Assembly (NCBI GenBank): GCA_028023455.1
Contig: JAQFVV010000032.1
Location: 5,116,392-5,180,391 of the forward strand
Origin: Epiperipatus broadwayi
Taxonomy: Eukaryota > Onychophora > Udeonychophora > Euonychophora > Peripatidae
Reading direction: 5' to 3'
Length of the DNA stretch: 64,000 nt
Notes under the pieces: generated by a model
Databases searched by the model: none
Told to the model about the DNA's origin: nothing
The model's input: the letters and a program-made list of their open reading frames with translations, nothing else
Shown here: positions 1 to 12,959 of the stretch, in pieces
How positions within the stretch are numbered: the stretch's first letter is position 1
Layout: each line of letters starts with the position of its first letter
Program-made: the position numbers and the translations under genes

Positions 1-1940
1 AGATTTATTAACATTCTATTGAGACCCATTTGTTGTAAAATTACAAAAATAGGCATGAGACAGAACATTCAATTGTTGTACAAGTTACTTCATGATTGGC
101 AAAATTTGAATGGCAGCAGCATTCCAAACTAGCATGGAATTTGCCAAGAAAAGATTAATATACTTTTTGCAAGGCTTGAAATAAAAATATTTATATATAT
201 CTGTGAAAAAATTACCAGATATTATCAGATTATTGAGGTTAAAAAGCTAATATATATATTAATAATGCATATCTAGATCTATATATCTAGACATATAAAT
301 ATATATATATATATATTAATAATGCATATCTAGATCTATATATCTAGACAAAACAGGCAAGGTTTAATAAAGAAAAATAATTTTTAAAAAATATTAGAAT
401 ATTTTTTAAATACTTAAAAAAAATTTGAAAGATAGCTAATGCTTATTTAGTGGTTAAAATGTATCGAAAAAATAACTTTAACTATCCACTGCAAGTCAAA
501 AGTCTAACAATTTTTCGCACACAAAAAAAATAAAAATATAGAAGATGTGCCCATTAGACTAATCAACTGCATAGCAATAAAAGGGTATGGAATTTTTTTT
601 TATTTTACATTTAGCTAAAAATAGATCACTAGCTAAGTTGGATATACATTGGCTATTTAAAAAAATTCTAAGCTTGATTAGAAATTTTTCTAAAAAAAAT
701 TCCAAATTTCATTTGGATTTTCGATCCCACAGCATGAGTATGATGGATAAATATGATAATTATTATAAGAAAAGCTCCTCATATATATATGTTGTTTTTA
801 TTAGTTCAACTCTTAATTAACTCTACCATATCACAATTCACCCTCTCTCACTAAGCATGAATTTCATGAACAATTTTCACTTATCAATTGATGTAGAAAT
901 ATCAAATACCTGAATCTCCATGCAAGTGTTGACTGTTCAAGATTATTCTATTAACCACACTCTTATAAGATAAAAGCTAGTTTCGATCTACTTATAACAC
1001 TTTCTGGAAGAATGAATAATCATTGCGCTGTAGATACATACTTTTAAAATATTTTTGTTTTTATCAATACATCATCATCTCAAATATGTATATAGTATCT
1101 TTGACATTACCAATTTTAGATAAATACATTAAATTATTTCTAATCATTTATTAGGCTAAATGTTATCATAATATTTTTAATGTAGAAAATACTTTAAACC
1201 AGTTAAAAATTAATATAGCTGTTTTTAATTAAATATAACCGCATGATAACATTAACTTTTTAATTAAATGTAGACACATGGTATCCTTAATCCAACATCG
1301 ACTATCTTCTTTCAACGTGTACTATTTTTTAAATATCCTTAAAACTTTCAGTTATATAATGAAAATGGTCTTATTTAATTTCACAAAGGCGAAAAACAGA
1401 CTAAAATGTAGTTCTATTGTTACTTTTTATATGTCTTATTGATATATATATAATGTACGCGCTCATATCGTTTTCTTACACATATACGTAACATATATAT
1501 ATATTCGTAAAAATCCAACGTATTATTTGAGAAGTTTACACATATAAATATATATTTAAAAAAACGGTTAGCTCACATGTGCTTGTATAGGTATATATGT
1601 ATACATTTTATAATTTTCAATTTTATTTTATTCTGGATTATATTTAATAAATCGCAGCTTCAAATTTTTTGATAAAAAAAATTAATATTCCAAAAATTAA
1701 CAACAGATTAATTTTATTTTTGTATATAAAAATAGTTTTTGAACACCTTTTTGTCTAATTGACGAAAGTGTGAAAAGAGGAAACAGATTTTTATACTTAT
1801 ATTAAATGCATTATTATTATTTTAAAAAAAATATTTATCTAGAATATAATTGTAGTACAAAAAATAAATGCTTTACTCTTGCCGCTTTAAACAAATCAAC
1901 AATGGATTAATACTATTTTCTATTTTTATTGGGCTTTGTG
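1..1940. other. AT-rich unannotated stretch
   Basis: Apart from the tandem repeat at 251-350, this stretch is A/T-rich with homopolymer runs and short TA runs, and I recognise no gene, RNA or mobile element in it. A 77-codon frame at 587-820 has no recognisable motif and the composition of its surroundings. CpG dinucleotides become somewhat more frequent after about 1,250, leading into the CpG islet that follows. Confidence 0.6.
251..350. repeat. two-copy tandem repeat, about 58-bp step
   Basis: Two nearly identical copies of about 40 bp end at 292 and 350, separated by a short TA run. Each copy contains the self-complementary words TCTAGA and AGATCT, so a single strand can fold on itself. 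It looks like a local slippage duplication. Confidence 0.8.
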
Positions 1941-1944
1941 CTTT

Positions 1945-2068
1945 TGTGACGTGTCACAAGTGAAGCGGTCAGTATCAGTTTCCATGCGGATCGTTGCACC
2001 TCGTTACCCCGAAGCACCGTTTTATTTTGCCGAGGCCTCCTCGTGCGACTTTCTTACTGCTCGGAAAT
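1945..2068. promoter_or_regulatory. CpG-dense islet, possible regulatory element
   Basis: About eleven CpG dinucleotides fall in roughly 115 bp, against almost none in the flanking kilobases, and local G+C is far higher than its surroundings. It begins with the near-palindrome GTGACGTGTCAC, which contains a CRE/E-box-like core. No open frame of useful length crosses it, so an exon is not supported. It could be an unmethylated promoter or enhancer, a conserved non-coding element, or a fragment of a GC-richer repeat. No TATA box and transcript unit could be assigned to it. Confidence 0.25.
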
Positions 2069-2069
2069 G

Positions 2070-3960
2070 AACTTGCACATTCACATGTTTTTAAAAAAAG
2101 AAAATTAACAAAATTATTCAAAAATATCAAATTTAATAGACCCAGAAATGCATGACGAGATCACGTTGGGAAGAAAAATGATACGTAAAGTGATGTTAAG
2201 AGACAAGTTTTAAATTTTTGAAAACGCTTGATTTCAATCTACATTTAACAATTATATAATAAATAATCTTTCAAAAACATACAAAAAAGATTTATACCTT
2301 TTTTTAAAAAATATATATATATATTTTTTGGACATTTATTTTATATCGAACAGGTAAAAGATAATGTGGTTTTTAAATTGTCCACCCTCAGGACAAAGGA
2401 GCCCCAATAGTTTGCCAAAAAAAAAATAGTAAAAAAAAAGGTCTTGACTATATTTCTCAATTATCAAATCACTGAAAAACGTTTTATCAATTTTTATTTT
2501 ATTCTCGAACTAAGACTAGCTAGTATCCATATATTATCAATAACTGAATAATTCACTAGATTGACTCTCGCTACCTAAAAAAAAATTATACATCTGTTTG
2601 GAATGTTAAGCAAAGTTTTTAAACCACATGAATGCACTAATTTTTATACTCTAAAATCGTTCATACTATTGCATTAAACTTAGAGATATATGCATAAATA
2701 CTGTATATAAGAATATATTCATACTTTTTGTGGTAATAAAATATTTATGTAAATAAACAGGTAATAGAATAACTTTATCAAAAATGGTCTATGACCTATA
2801 GCAAAAATTTAAAAAGTCCATGCCAAAAGATATAGATATCTAAAGAAATTTTAAAAAAAACTGAGAACGCAGAATTAAATAGCTATTGGACTGGTATCAG
2901 ATCTACCATTAGACAGACTAAGGCATAGAATCTCAATGAAGAGTACAGTAGATATTTAAAGGTTATTGTTTTGTGCAAAGAAACTGTTTTTTTGTAAAAG
3001 TTAATCAATTTTGCTTTTAACTTCCTCCCCCCTTCACGAAGTTGGAAAAATGGGGGGAAGTAATTTACTTTTCTTTTTTTTTAATGTGCAAAATACTGCC
3101 TTGTGCTTAACTTTACATAACTCTTGAGACTATATTACTGATTTAATGTATTACTTTCATTATTTTCTTTTAAAACTTTGTTTTGCCTTATACAAAATCA
3201 TCAACTTTGTATACACATTTTACATCCTTTGTATTTCAATCATGTTATATATATGATGTAGTGCTTCATGGCCCTAATGCAACTTTTGTCTTCTTTATAT
3301 ACATTGTTCGCATAACATATGTATATGTATTCATTGAGACTTTGTTATTTACCTAATTTTATGCTGTCATTGATTTCTCTTGTATCTACTCTAAAATGTG
3401 AATAAATTTTGATTTTTGAAAGTAAAAGTTCGTTGGGTACAAATCATTAAGTTGCATTTTTTTGAAAACTAGACTGGTAGCTAGATAGTATAAAAGGGAG
3501 AAGATAAATTATTTAATAAAAGTTGCAATAAATTCAAAAAGTCTATAAGAACTACGTATAGTTTAAAAACTTTACATTTATAAAGGGCCATAAGCCGGAA
3601 ATTAATCTGAAGGTATTGCTAGGAGAACCCTGGATAAGGATTTAATAAGCGCTACCATTTCTAGCTTGCTACAGGTAGTAAATCTGGAGATATAGAAATA
3701 AAGTGGGCTCCCAAAAAATCAATGGGTAATCTGATGTCAATGATTTAAAGAAAAATAAACTTCAGCAATAAAATGAATGGATTACTTCAACACAATAATG
3801 AATGTGTTCTTGAACTATAATGCTTAACAATCTACAAGCTATGTCAAATAAGATTATACAGGTATAAAACTTAAAGCTAATTTTACTATAATAACTCTTT
3901 TCCTAACACCATTACTCTATAAATATTACTAAGCAACCTTATTTTCCAGTAAAACCTAGG
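2070..3960. other. AT-rich unannotated stretch
   Basis: No gene is recognised. A C-rich then G-rich pair at about 3,022-3,060 (CTTCCTCCCCCC and GGGGGGAAG) can form a short hairpin. AATAAA-like signals occur near 3,402, but such words are expected by chance at this composition. A slightly less AT-rich patch at about 3,585-3,680 resembles an old repeat but matches nothing I can name. Confidence 0.5.
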
Positions 3961-4130
3961 GCTTGTCTAAAAGTTTGTAATGATGGTACTTTAATAATAA
4001 TTGCATGTTGGACTATTTCCATTATCCAATATTAATTGTTAAATATTTTTTTAAAAATTCAAATTTTATTTAAACTTTTCAAATACATTTAACAGTTAAT
4101 CATAGCATACAGATTAGTGTATAAGGCAAT
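3961..4130 (+). repeat. repeat family F, copy 1
   Basis: This stretch aligns by eye with the reverse complement of about 5,690-5,875 and, more weakly, with 18,460-18,605. Shared words include the run around GTTGGACTA and the T/A-rich stretch ending in AATACATT. The three copies are well diverged, with many substitutions and small indels. No terminal repeats or coding content are visible, so the class is unknown. Confidence 0.6.
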
Positions 4131-4377
4131 ATGTTTGAGTGTTATGACAGAAAAATGTAACGAATTTAAGTTTCATAAATATTATAATATTCATTTTTTT
4201 ATTTAATTTTATTAATTTCCATTTTAATTAGAGTTGCATTTCTAACATTACTTGGAAAATTCATAAGTATTTGAGACTTAAACTTTTGAAGTTTAAATTA
4301 TAGTTCCTAATAAGCTAATAAAGCTTTTGAATTCATAATTCAAATATAACAAAATAAGTTAATAAAATTAAGTCTTT

Positions 4378-4810
4378 AATGGTGCTCTAAACCAGAGAGG
4401 GCGTAATTTTAATGATCTGAAAAGAAATTCAGATAGTGTTCAAATCCGGTAAGGTCTTTTAATAAAATTTTTAGACTAAAAATAAATTTTGTTTAAGCTG
4501 TATTATTATATGTAAAATAGAACAAAAACATTATATTGTTAATTGATTTGTTACCAAACACTACTGTGAGTTGCAAAACATCTACCTCAAAGGCGTTTAA
4601 TTAACCCCTACTTGGTCAGCAGTATAGAAAAAGTAACAAAATAAGAATACCAAATTCTGTACAATTGAGTAGACATCAAATTTGATTATGGCACACCCTT
4701 GTGTTAAAATTAAAATTATTAATATATAAATAAATATATATCATACTCAATGCTCTATCTTTAAAAATTATGTTAGCGGTTTGCAATATCTAAAAGGTTG
4801 TGAACCACTG
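4378..4810. mobile_element. possible hAT-type non-autonomous element
   Basis: The right end reads GGTTGTGAACCACTG, close to the GGTTGAGAACCACTG terminus common in hAT-derived MITEs. The left side has a degraded counterpart (GGTGCTCTAAACC), followed by an AGAGGGCG word that often lies just inside such termini. The length, about 430 bp, suits an internally deleted element. No 8-bp target duplication is clear and no transposase remnant is seen, so the call rests on terminal similarity only. Confidence 0.35.
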
Positions 4811-4819
4811 CTGTAAAAA

Positions 4820-5690
4820 AATAGGCTATTCTAAGTTAACAACGAGAAGAAATTTGAAAATACTTATCTATGATGGTCCTTCGGATTTCTGCCCTTTGTC
4901 TCTAAAGTAATAAAAATTAATGAGTAACTCCCAAACATTATGAATCATCAATGTAGGTTGACTTATGGGATTATTTGCTATTGTGATGTAATTAGCCTCT
5001 TTAAAAAAATTATATGCATTCTTTTTCTGTCCAATATTTTTGTCTTTTCCTGTCAAATCCCTGTTCATTGATACATACATGGATGCATCTAGGGTTTTTT
5101 TCTAATCATCAGTTTATGTTTTTTAAATTGCTTTTTAATGAGATGACTAATTTCATCAATATACTCCTTTCTTATTCATATGATATTTTCTAATGCAGTT
5201 TGCTTTTTCAGCCTTTCAAGTTTAGATTTCATAGAGATTAGGATTTCTTGTAGTGTGGTAAGCTGTTCTTATTTTATACTTGTAGATTTTATTTTACTTA
5301 GTTTGCTATTTTGCTACTTTATGATAATACTAATTTTTTATTTGATATTTCTTTTTGCTATCTATTTAGGATTCTCTGGCTAATCATTTTCAAGAAAAAA
5401 AATTTTTTTTTTTTATGTAGATCTTTTCTTAAATTGGTAAATAAAAATAAATGTTGGCCTAGTTAATGCTATGATGAGTGATTAATTGAGATATAATTTT
5501 ATATTGTTACTATTTATCAACTATTTACTATTTTCATCATCTAATATTAAGAACAGAATGCCTTTAGAAAATTTTTAAACTTTATTTTCAATATTAAAGA
5601 ATCGATGGGTCCTGGTTTAACGCCTATCTAGTATTATCATTGGTTAGACTAGAAACATCTTAAAAAGAAAAGATAATAATACCATGCAAA
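4820..5690. other. AT-rich unannotated stretch
   Basis: Nothing recognised. Short frames at 4,868-5,080 (minus) and 5,180-5,383 (plus) encode low-complexity hydrophobic or lysine/asparagine-rich strings typical of random AT-rich DNA. Confidence 0.6.
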
Positions 5691-5875
5691 ATGTTGTGTT
5701 AAATACTAATATATTTAATATTTTTATAATATTTTTAATTGAATGTATTTAGAAAGTTTGAACAAAGTTTAAAATTTTTCTAAAAACAATTCAATTCTTA
5801 AGATTAGATTATGGAAGTAGTCCAACAAATAATTAATACTAAAATGCCATCATCATAAATATTCAGACAAACATT
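5690..5875 (-). repeat. repeat family F, copy 2 (inverted)
   Basis: This is the reverse complement of family F copy 1 (3,961-4,130), about 1.6 kb away in opposite orientation. The two copies and the possible hAT-type element between them form a loose inverted arrangement. No coding content is seen. Confidence 0.6.
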
Positions 5876-8800
5876 ATTACTACTTTAATAATATTGTGAC
5901 CTGTTGTGTCTAATAGATTACAGTAGCCTAGCAACAATTTTAATGTAACATTTTGTTTTAAAAATTTCATTAGTTATGTATGTGGATCAAAATGATCTCT
6001 ATTCATTACTTTAGTGATCTTGAACTTTCTTTAAAATTTGTATGAATTTAATCTTTCAAAACCCATAATATACTACAAGATAAAAAAAAGCAATACAATA
6101 TATGCAATATTTATATATATATATATATTGTGCTCTTGTCTATAGGTCGGTAATAGTTCATAACAGTCAATTACTAAAAATTTTAAATTTAGAATATGTT
6201 CTTTTAATATGGTAATTGTATTAAGTCAATTATATCTTTAAAGTACAATTTGAAGCTAAAGAGAATGCGTAGTATATAAAATCATTTAAAAATAGTTATG
6301 TAAAGCTTAAAATATTGTTTCATATGGTTGTAAAAGCTGGCCATATTAAATAACACAGCTATAAATATTAAAAGTATATTTAAAAATTTGATTTTAATAG
6401 TTTAAAACTTGTAGTAATAAATGTTATATTTTAAATTTATAAAGTCATATTTAATAAGCAAAAATTAATATAGTATATTTTTAAAATAAACTTTATGATG
6501 GTGAAAATTATATCTAATTCTATATTTTCTAAATTGTTCTTCCAAATTTTTTATAATTATTTTATATAATATAATAAGTTTATTAATTTTATTAGTCTAG
6601 GCAGAGAAATAGATTGAAAATCGCCTGTCAAAGTTATTAATCATGTGACTTGTATACTAATACTTTCACACACATGCTTGTTTGTATTTAAAGTAACAAA
6701 GTTTAAAATATTTTAAAAGTTATATTATAGAATTGGATAGAATTATTGCCTATCATAAAAGCAAATAATAATAAATATTAAGTTAACTATCGTATGTAAT
6801 GTTTTAAATAATGTAATAAAGACGAATACAGTTAATAAAAAAATTAAATATTTTGTTTAAATTGAATATTAAGAAATGGAATAAGTTATTAAATGTTATT
6901 TTAAAAGTTATTTTAAAAGATTAAATAATTTAAATAAAGTTATAATTGAATTAAAAGTGGTATTTTAAATAATATTTTAAGTTCATTACGTCATAATTTC
7001 TAATTTTGAAATTCAATTCTACTATAAACTAAAAATATGTAAATTTGTTCTCAAGCTAAAGTAAGAATTAACCAATAGGAATAGGTATTCTTACAGACTA
7101 TAAATATGATTTGCATGGGGTTATCGAGGGAGATTAATAATGTATTGAAACTGGAGAAAGGTAAATTATAACTATCAAAAAGATAGTATTTTAAAATTTT
7201 TATTTTAGTCAATTTTTTTTTTTAGTACTTTCTTATCGTTTTATTTGCAAAAAACTAATTGATAATTTTAAAAGTATTTTTTGCAAAAGAGAGTTTTAAA
7301 ATATAATAATTTAGAAACTTTGTGGAAATGATTTTCTAATTTTTAAAAGTTACTTGCCAGTAGTATTTTATCTGAAGTTTAACCTAGACTATGCAATAGA
7401 GATGGATATACTAGGAAATAAAATGGATAGAAATTGTATACTGTAAAAATGTTTGGAATATTTATTGATACAGCTTTATTAATACTTCACTGGAGAACTG
7501 TTTTGGTACATAAAAAACCACAGCTCGGACATTATACAGAGTCTAAAAAAAAATGTATTGAAACGTATGATTTATAAGCTGATCCAAGATTTATTTTTTA
7601 AAAGTAGTAATAAGACAAATATATCTTATGAATTAATTTATATAATATGATATTCAAAGGAGTAAAATATTATATCCTTTCTGAAGGTAACATTTTAAAA
7701 AATATTTTCAAGAATTTTAGAAAGAACCCAGGAGAATATGTTATAGAAGCGTTTTTAATATTAAAATATCCGGTCTTAGAATTATTTAAAATGTATTTAG
7801 AAAAGATTTGTTTAAAAGTACTTGAAGTTTTTTTTTTTATTTTAAAAGAGATTTATAAAAAATACCAAACGAAAGTTTAAATGTATCAAGAAGGAAACAT
7901 ATATAAAAAAAGTGAACACATAGTTAAATAAAAGATGGATCCATGGAAATACAAATAGTACTTAAAAGTTTATCGAATATTTTTTCAAAGTTAAATTAGA
8001 TGTATTGATGCATGGGATATGCAGAGAATATTGGTAGAGAAGATTAAGAAGCTTCACGGGATTAATTAATATTATGATTTAATAATTATCATCCTAAATA
8101 CTAAAACCAAGGATTATTTTCTATAAATTTCACTAAATGGATTAATAATTATTTGTATTTTAAACTTTAACACACTTGGAGAACATTTTTAAAAACTCTA
8201 GAGAAAATAATAAACATTTTGGACTTATCAGGAACTATCGTCAAGAAAATATGTAATTACAGTTTTGATTCTTTTTATTTTGTTAACCTAGTTTAAATCT
8301 AAATTTTTATATAAGATTAGGAAAAACATAAAAACATTAAGTTATTAATATTAAAATTTTATAATATAACAATCTAATAATTTAGCTAAAAATATTTTAA
8401 TAGAAAGTGTATGAGTGTGAATTTTTTTTATATCTGCAATTCTCAAGTGGATAAAGGAAACCTACTGAACACGATGACTAGATAAAGGTTATTGGTAATA
8501 ATAATAACTATTGATAATTTATAATGTATATTTTTTTTGTTTTCTTTAGATCATCCATAAATTGGAAGAATGAAGTGTAACAGTTTTTTTTACTTATATG
8601 TACCGCATTTTATACAACATTTTAAAAAACATTATGAGATAGGATTGATTTGAAAATATGCATACAAAGATTTTTTTTTATTAGTGATATAATCCAACAT
8701 AACAAATAATTATGTGATTCTTTTAAAATTTTCATGTTATTGGATATTCAAATATTGTTTAAGTAAATTGTATATGATTAGACATATAGAATAATGAAGT

Positions 8801-10328
8801 AAGCAGATTTTTCTTGTGGAACAGCTAGATTGTTTAACTATTAATGAATTTTATTTATTGTTTTGTAAATGCAGATAGTTATTTATCGATGTAAGATGTG
8901 GAAAATCTTGAGAAATAATGTTGAGATAGTGGCTTGGAAGTACTTAGTAAACAGCAAACCAAGATGATGTTTTAAGAAATAGACTGTTATAAGGAATGGA
9001 AATAATATTTAGTCTTTATGTGAATATCAGCATAGTTAACAAAGCCCTATGACTGATACACATTTTATTTGGACAGTGTTTATATTTCTTTAAATATTTG
9101 ATGTTCTAATAAAGCTGAAGAAATAGCTTTAACATCGTTCCTGTACTAGAGGATATTAGGCAGGTAAATGTCATACCTCTTCATACTGTGCCATGATTTT
9201 GAGATATGTTAAGAGTAATACTCTAGCTTTTTTCCTTAATCCTATGCATCTGTTTTCGCTATCTTTATTTCATGTAACTGCATCATTCAGTAAGATATGT
9301 TTAAGAGAAATGATAAATAATTTAGAACTTGGGTTATGCTATCATTTTGTACAAGATTGGTTTATTTGCTTAGAAGGAATAGGACGTTATAACTTAAAAT
9401 TGAAGATCCAAAGTATCCTAAGGAAAGAAAAGAATCATAGAATATATTTTGAATTTTATTTCGGAAATAAAATATAAACTTTTTTTTAAATAGGGTATCT
9501 AAACAAAGATATTTTCTTTAAAGTGATAATAATTTTTAAATGCTTTAGTATTATTTCTTTTTAAGAGAAAAATAAGTATTGCATATTTTTAAAATATAAT
9601 AGTACAAAGTAAATTATGTAAACAATATGCATAGTATATTTTTTTGTTTATTGATTAACAGAAATATATTGATGATTACACTTATATCATACTAAAGTAA
9701 GGCTTAAAGAAGAATATATTATGATTAGTAAACATTGTGTGATAAATACTAAAATCTAGTACTGAATTTTGGATAATATTTTGTGTAACATCTTTGACTT
9801 TGCAAAATGAAATTTTTTTTAATATTTTGAGAAGTCCATACTCATTATAAAATTTTGTTTTCTATAGAATGTTTTTCTAAGTATGAATTTTTAAAATAAG
9901 ATGGTTTAATAATATTAAGGATAAAATGCTGTTGCTAATAAAGTAGATAAATATATTTGTAATAAGTTAACCATAATGAGAAACCAAATAGTAACATTTT
10001 TTTAAAATTTTGTCCTAAATCTAAATAAAGATATAATTGAAATATAATTTTTTTTTATAACCCGGTAGATCAAACTGTAAAGTAAAAAAGTTAAGGATAT
10101 CCACTGTAAATAGTGTAAATAAATTGTTTATTTATTTGTTGTTAGTAATAAACTTTGTTAAATTTTGTTATTTCAAAAAATTTTGTGTCCGAGTTATTTA
10201 TTTCTCCACATCGCTGCATGAAATCATGATATATGCATAATAATTGAAACAAATATATAATTTTGCACAAAAGATAAATAGAGAATTATTTTAAGAATTT
10301 AAATATTTTATTGGTATTAATTTAATTA
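5876..10328. other. AT-rich unannotated stretch
   Basis: About 4.4 kb of very A/T-rich sequence with a TA run at 6,112-6,127. Frames at 7,647-7,880 (77 codons) and 9,193-9,477 (94 codons) show no motif, signal peptide or repeat I recognise. I see no splice-bounded exons, RNA genes or clear mobile elements. Confidence 0.55.
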
Positions 10329-10329
10329 A

Positions 10330-11120
10330 ATAATCATAGTTTTATGTTATTTTATTAGTCATAAATCAGTTATCACAATATTATATTAAATTATATGCTA
10401 TCAGTTGCCACACACATTTTGTTTGTCAGATTATTAAAATGCTACCATGTATTTATTCTATCATACATGAAGATATAAGATCATATTATATTATTTCATT
10501 ATTTTATTATGGTAATAAAATTATAATAAAAGAAAAGATATCCAGTAGTAGTTAAACAATGAAGAATATTATTATTATTATTTATTTATTATTATTAGTT
10601 TAAGTGTAGTAGATTATGACATAAAATCCCTTCTCATATTTTACTACCGTATTTTAAAATTAACTTAGAATAAACTTTATGAACCTGAGATTATTTTATT
10701 TGAGCTAGATTATTATTAAATAGAAGATTAAGATTTAATTATTAGTTTAATCTTAGTGAGTAGAAGTTATTAAAGTCGTAAGAATACTATGAGTTTGTTA
10801 TTTGAAATAGTAATAAGGGGGATAGTGTTCTTATGCCATTGAGGTAGTATCCTATGGGATATTGGCTCAATGTAATCTATCTTGTCACCTGTATTTTCAC
10901 TTCAAGTCTCATGAAAATATTAAATATTTATTTAATTTATTTTTATAAACTGAACCTTATTCGTATTTTAAATTTGAGCTAGTGAAATATTTTAATTTTA
11001 ATGCTGAATATTTTAGTTATTAATTATTAACTGAGATAGAACCCATTTTATTTTATATCATATATTATCTGGAAGTGAAGATGCACAAGATTACAGGTTA
11101 GATTTTGGCACCCCACATTG
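10330..11120 (+). repeat. foldback family A unit 1
   Basis: First of three units of one repeat. It reads in the same direction as 11,660-12,416 and is the reverse complement, over its right 560 bp, of 11,127-11,665. It ends in GGTTAGATTTTGGCACCC, whose mirror copy GGGTGCCAAAATCTAACC starts six bases later, so units 1 and 2 form an almost loop-less palindrome about 1.1 kb across. No coding frame is present. The terminal 18 bp behaves like the terminal inverted repeat of a foldback DNA element, but no transposase links it to a superfamily. Confidence 0.85.
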
Positions 11121-11126
11121 GGTGCC

Positions 11127-11665
11127 AAAATCTAACCTTCTCTTGTGCATCCTCACTTCAGAATAGTATATGATATAAAAATAACAGGTTCTATCTCACT
11201 TAATAATTAATAACTAAAATATTCAGCATTAAAATTAAAATATTTTACTAGCTCAAATTTAAAATACGAATAAGGTTCAGTTTATAAAAATAAATTAAAT
11301 AAATATTTAATATTTTCATGAGACTTGAAGTGAAAATACAGGTGACAAGATATATTACATTGAGCCAATATCCCACAGGATACTACCTCAATGGCATAAG
11401 AACACTATCCCCCCTTTATTACTATTTCAAATAACAAACTCATAGTATTCTTACGACTTTAATAACCTCTACTCACTAATATTAAACTAATAATTAACTC
11501 TTAATCTTCTATTTAATAATAATCTAGCTCAAATAAAATAATCTCAGGTTCATAAAGTTTATTTTAAGTTAATTTAAAATTATGGTAGTAAAATATGAGA
11601 AGGGATTTTATGTCATAATCTACTACACTGAAACTAATAATAATAAATAACAATAATCATAATCT
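11127..11665 (-). repeat. foldback family A unit 2 (inverted arm)
   Basis: This arm pairs with the right part of unit 1 across a 6-bp spacer and with the right part of unit 3 (about 11,888-12,416) across a loop of about 225 bp. It is closer to unit 3 than to unit 1, for example in sharing the AAGAGAAGGTT word near the terminus. Units 2 and 3 together may therefore be one complete element with arms of about 540 bp, and unit 1 part of a second copy. Confidence 0.85.
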
Positions 11666-12416
11666 TACATTATTTTATTGGTCATAAATCAGTTATCACA
11701 ATATTATATTAAATTATATGCTATCAGTTGCCACACATATTTTGTTTGTCAGATTATTAAAATGCTACCGCGTATTTATTATATCATTACATGAAGATAT
11801 AAAATCATATTATATTATTTCATTATTTTATTATGGTAATAAAAATATAATGAAAAGAAAAGATATCCAGTAGTAATTAAACAATGAAGAATATTATTAT
11901 TGTTATTTATTATTATTAGTTTCAGTGTAGTAGATTATGACATAAAATCCCTTCTCATATTTTACTACCTTAATTTTAAATTAACTTAGACTAAACTTTA
12001 TGAACCTGAGATTATTTTATTTGAGCTAGATTATTATTAAATAGAAGATTAAAATTTAATTATTAGTTTAATCTTAGTGAGTAGAAGTTATTAAAGTTGT
12101 AAGAATACTATGAGTTTGTTATTTGAAATAGTAATAAAAAGGGGATAGTGTTCTTATGCCATTGAGGTAGTATCCTGTAGGATATTGGCTCAATGTAATC
12201 TATCTTGTTACCTGTATTTTCACTTCAAGTCTCATGAAAATATTAAATATTTATTTAATTTATTTTTATAAACCGAACCTTATTCATATTTTAAATTTGA
12301 GCTCGTGAAATATTTTAATTTTAATGCTGAATATTTTAGTTATTAATTATTAACTGAGATAGAACCCGTTATTTTTATATCATATACTATTCTGAAGTGA
12401 GGATGCACAAGAGAAG
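11660..12416 (+). repeat. foldback family A unit 3
   Basis: Third unit, same direction as unit 1. Its right end stops at AAGAGAAGGTT, where a long TA array begins, so the final terminal bases seen in units 1 and 2 are missing. The inner part (about 11,668-11,888) is the presumed loop and matches the left part of unit 1 closely, including the word GTCATAAATCAGTTATCACA. Confidence 0.85.
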
Positions 12417-12418
12417 GT

Positions 12419-12422
<4 letters not shown>

Positions 12423-12466
<44 letters not shown>
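12423..12466. repeat. TA dinucleotide array
   Basis: About 21 uninterrupted TA/AT steps directly abut the truncated right end of foldback family A unit 3. Confidence 0.95.
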
Positions 12467-12469
<3 letters not shown>

Positions 12470-12848
12470 TTCAACATAAAATAAGTTATTACAGAAATAA
12501 AAAATACATTTAAGTTCCCAATAATAGACTATACCACAGCAATAAATATATCTCTGTTGCTCTCTTAAACAATATATTTTTGATAACATAAAGATGTAAC
12601 CCAAATTATTCTGGAGTACTTTTTTCCCCTGAACTTTCAGATACTTGTTCAGAAAAGAGGATAATCCCTATCTCATTTTATTTAACTTTTAAGGAAAATT
12701 GGTCTTTCACTATTTATGATTAGTTGTTAACTTGAGTATGAAATTATTTTATTTTTTTGTTTGTAGTTGTAAATCTAAATTTTAAAACATCTTTCAATAG
12801 TTAACAAGAGTTATGGTTAACTGAGAGTTAAATCTTTATTTATTAATC
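12467..12848. other. AT-rich unannotated stretch
   Basis: No gene or repeat is recognised between the TA array and the first SINE. Confidence 0.6.
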
Positions 12849-12952
12849 TTTTTTTTTAAGTGTCATAGCATTGGCCGGGATGCGAACCAGCAACCCGGGC
12901 AACTGCCTGCAAGTGCAAGACAGTCGCACTGACCTCTCCACCACCAATGCAA
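12849..12952 (-). mobile_element. tRNA-derived SINE, family S1, copy 1
   Basis: On the minus strand this is a tRNA-like body with an acceptor-like GCATTGG start, an A-box region, a B box (GGTTCGCATCC, as read in the family), a conserved TGACACTT trailer and an A tail (plus-strand T run at 12,849-12,857). It matches the copies at 40.7, 41.1 and 43.5 kb. Relative to copy 4 it has several substitutions. No convincing target-site duplication was found by eye for this copy, which suggests an older insertion. Confidence 0.85.
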
Positions 12953-12959
12953 GACTATC

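Noticed and set aside
3380-3420. 3' end of a gene inferred from an AATAAA-like signal
   Set aside because: Such hexamers are frequent in DNA this AT-rich, and no coding exon precedes it.
5180-5383. Small membrane protein (67 codons, hydrophobic)
   Set aside because: T-rich random sequence gives Phe/Leu/Ile-rich frames. No conserved start context or second copy supports it.
9193-9477. 94-codon open frame on the plus strand
   Set aside because: No motif, domain, codon bias or homologous copy is visible, and its composition matches the surrounding AT-rich DNA. Frames of this length are expected by chance in 64 kb on six frames.
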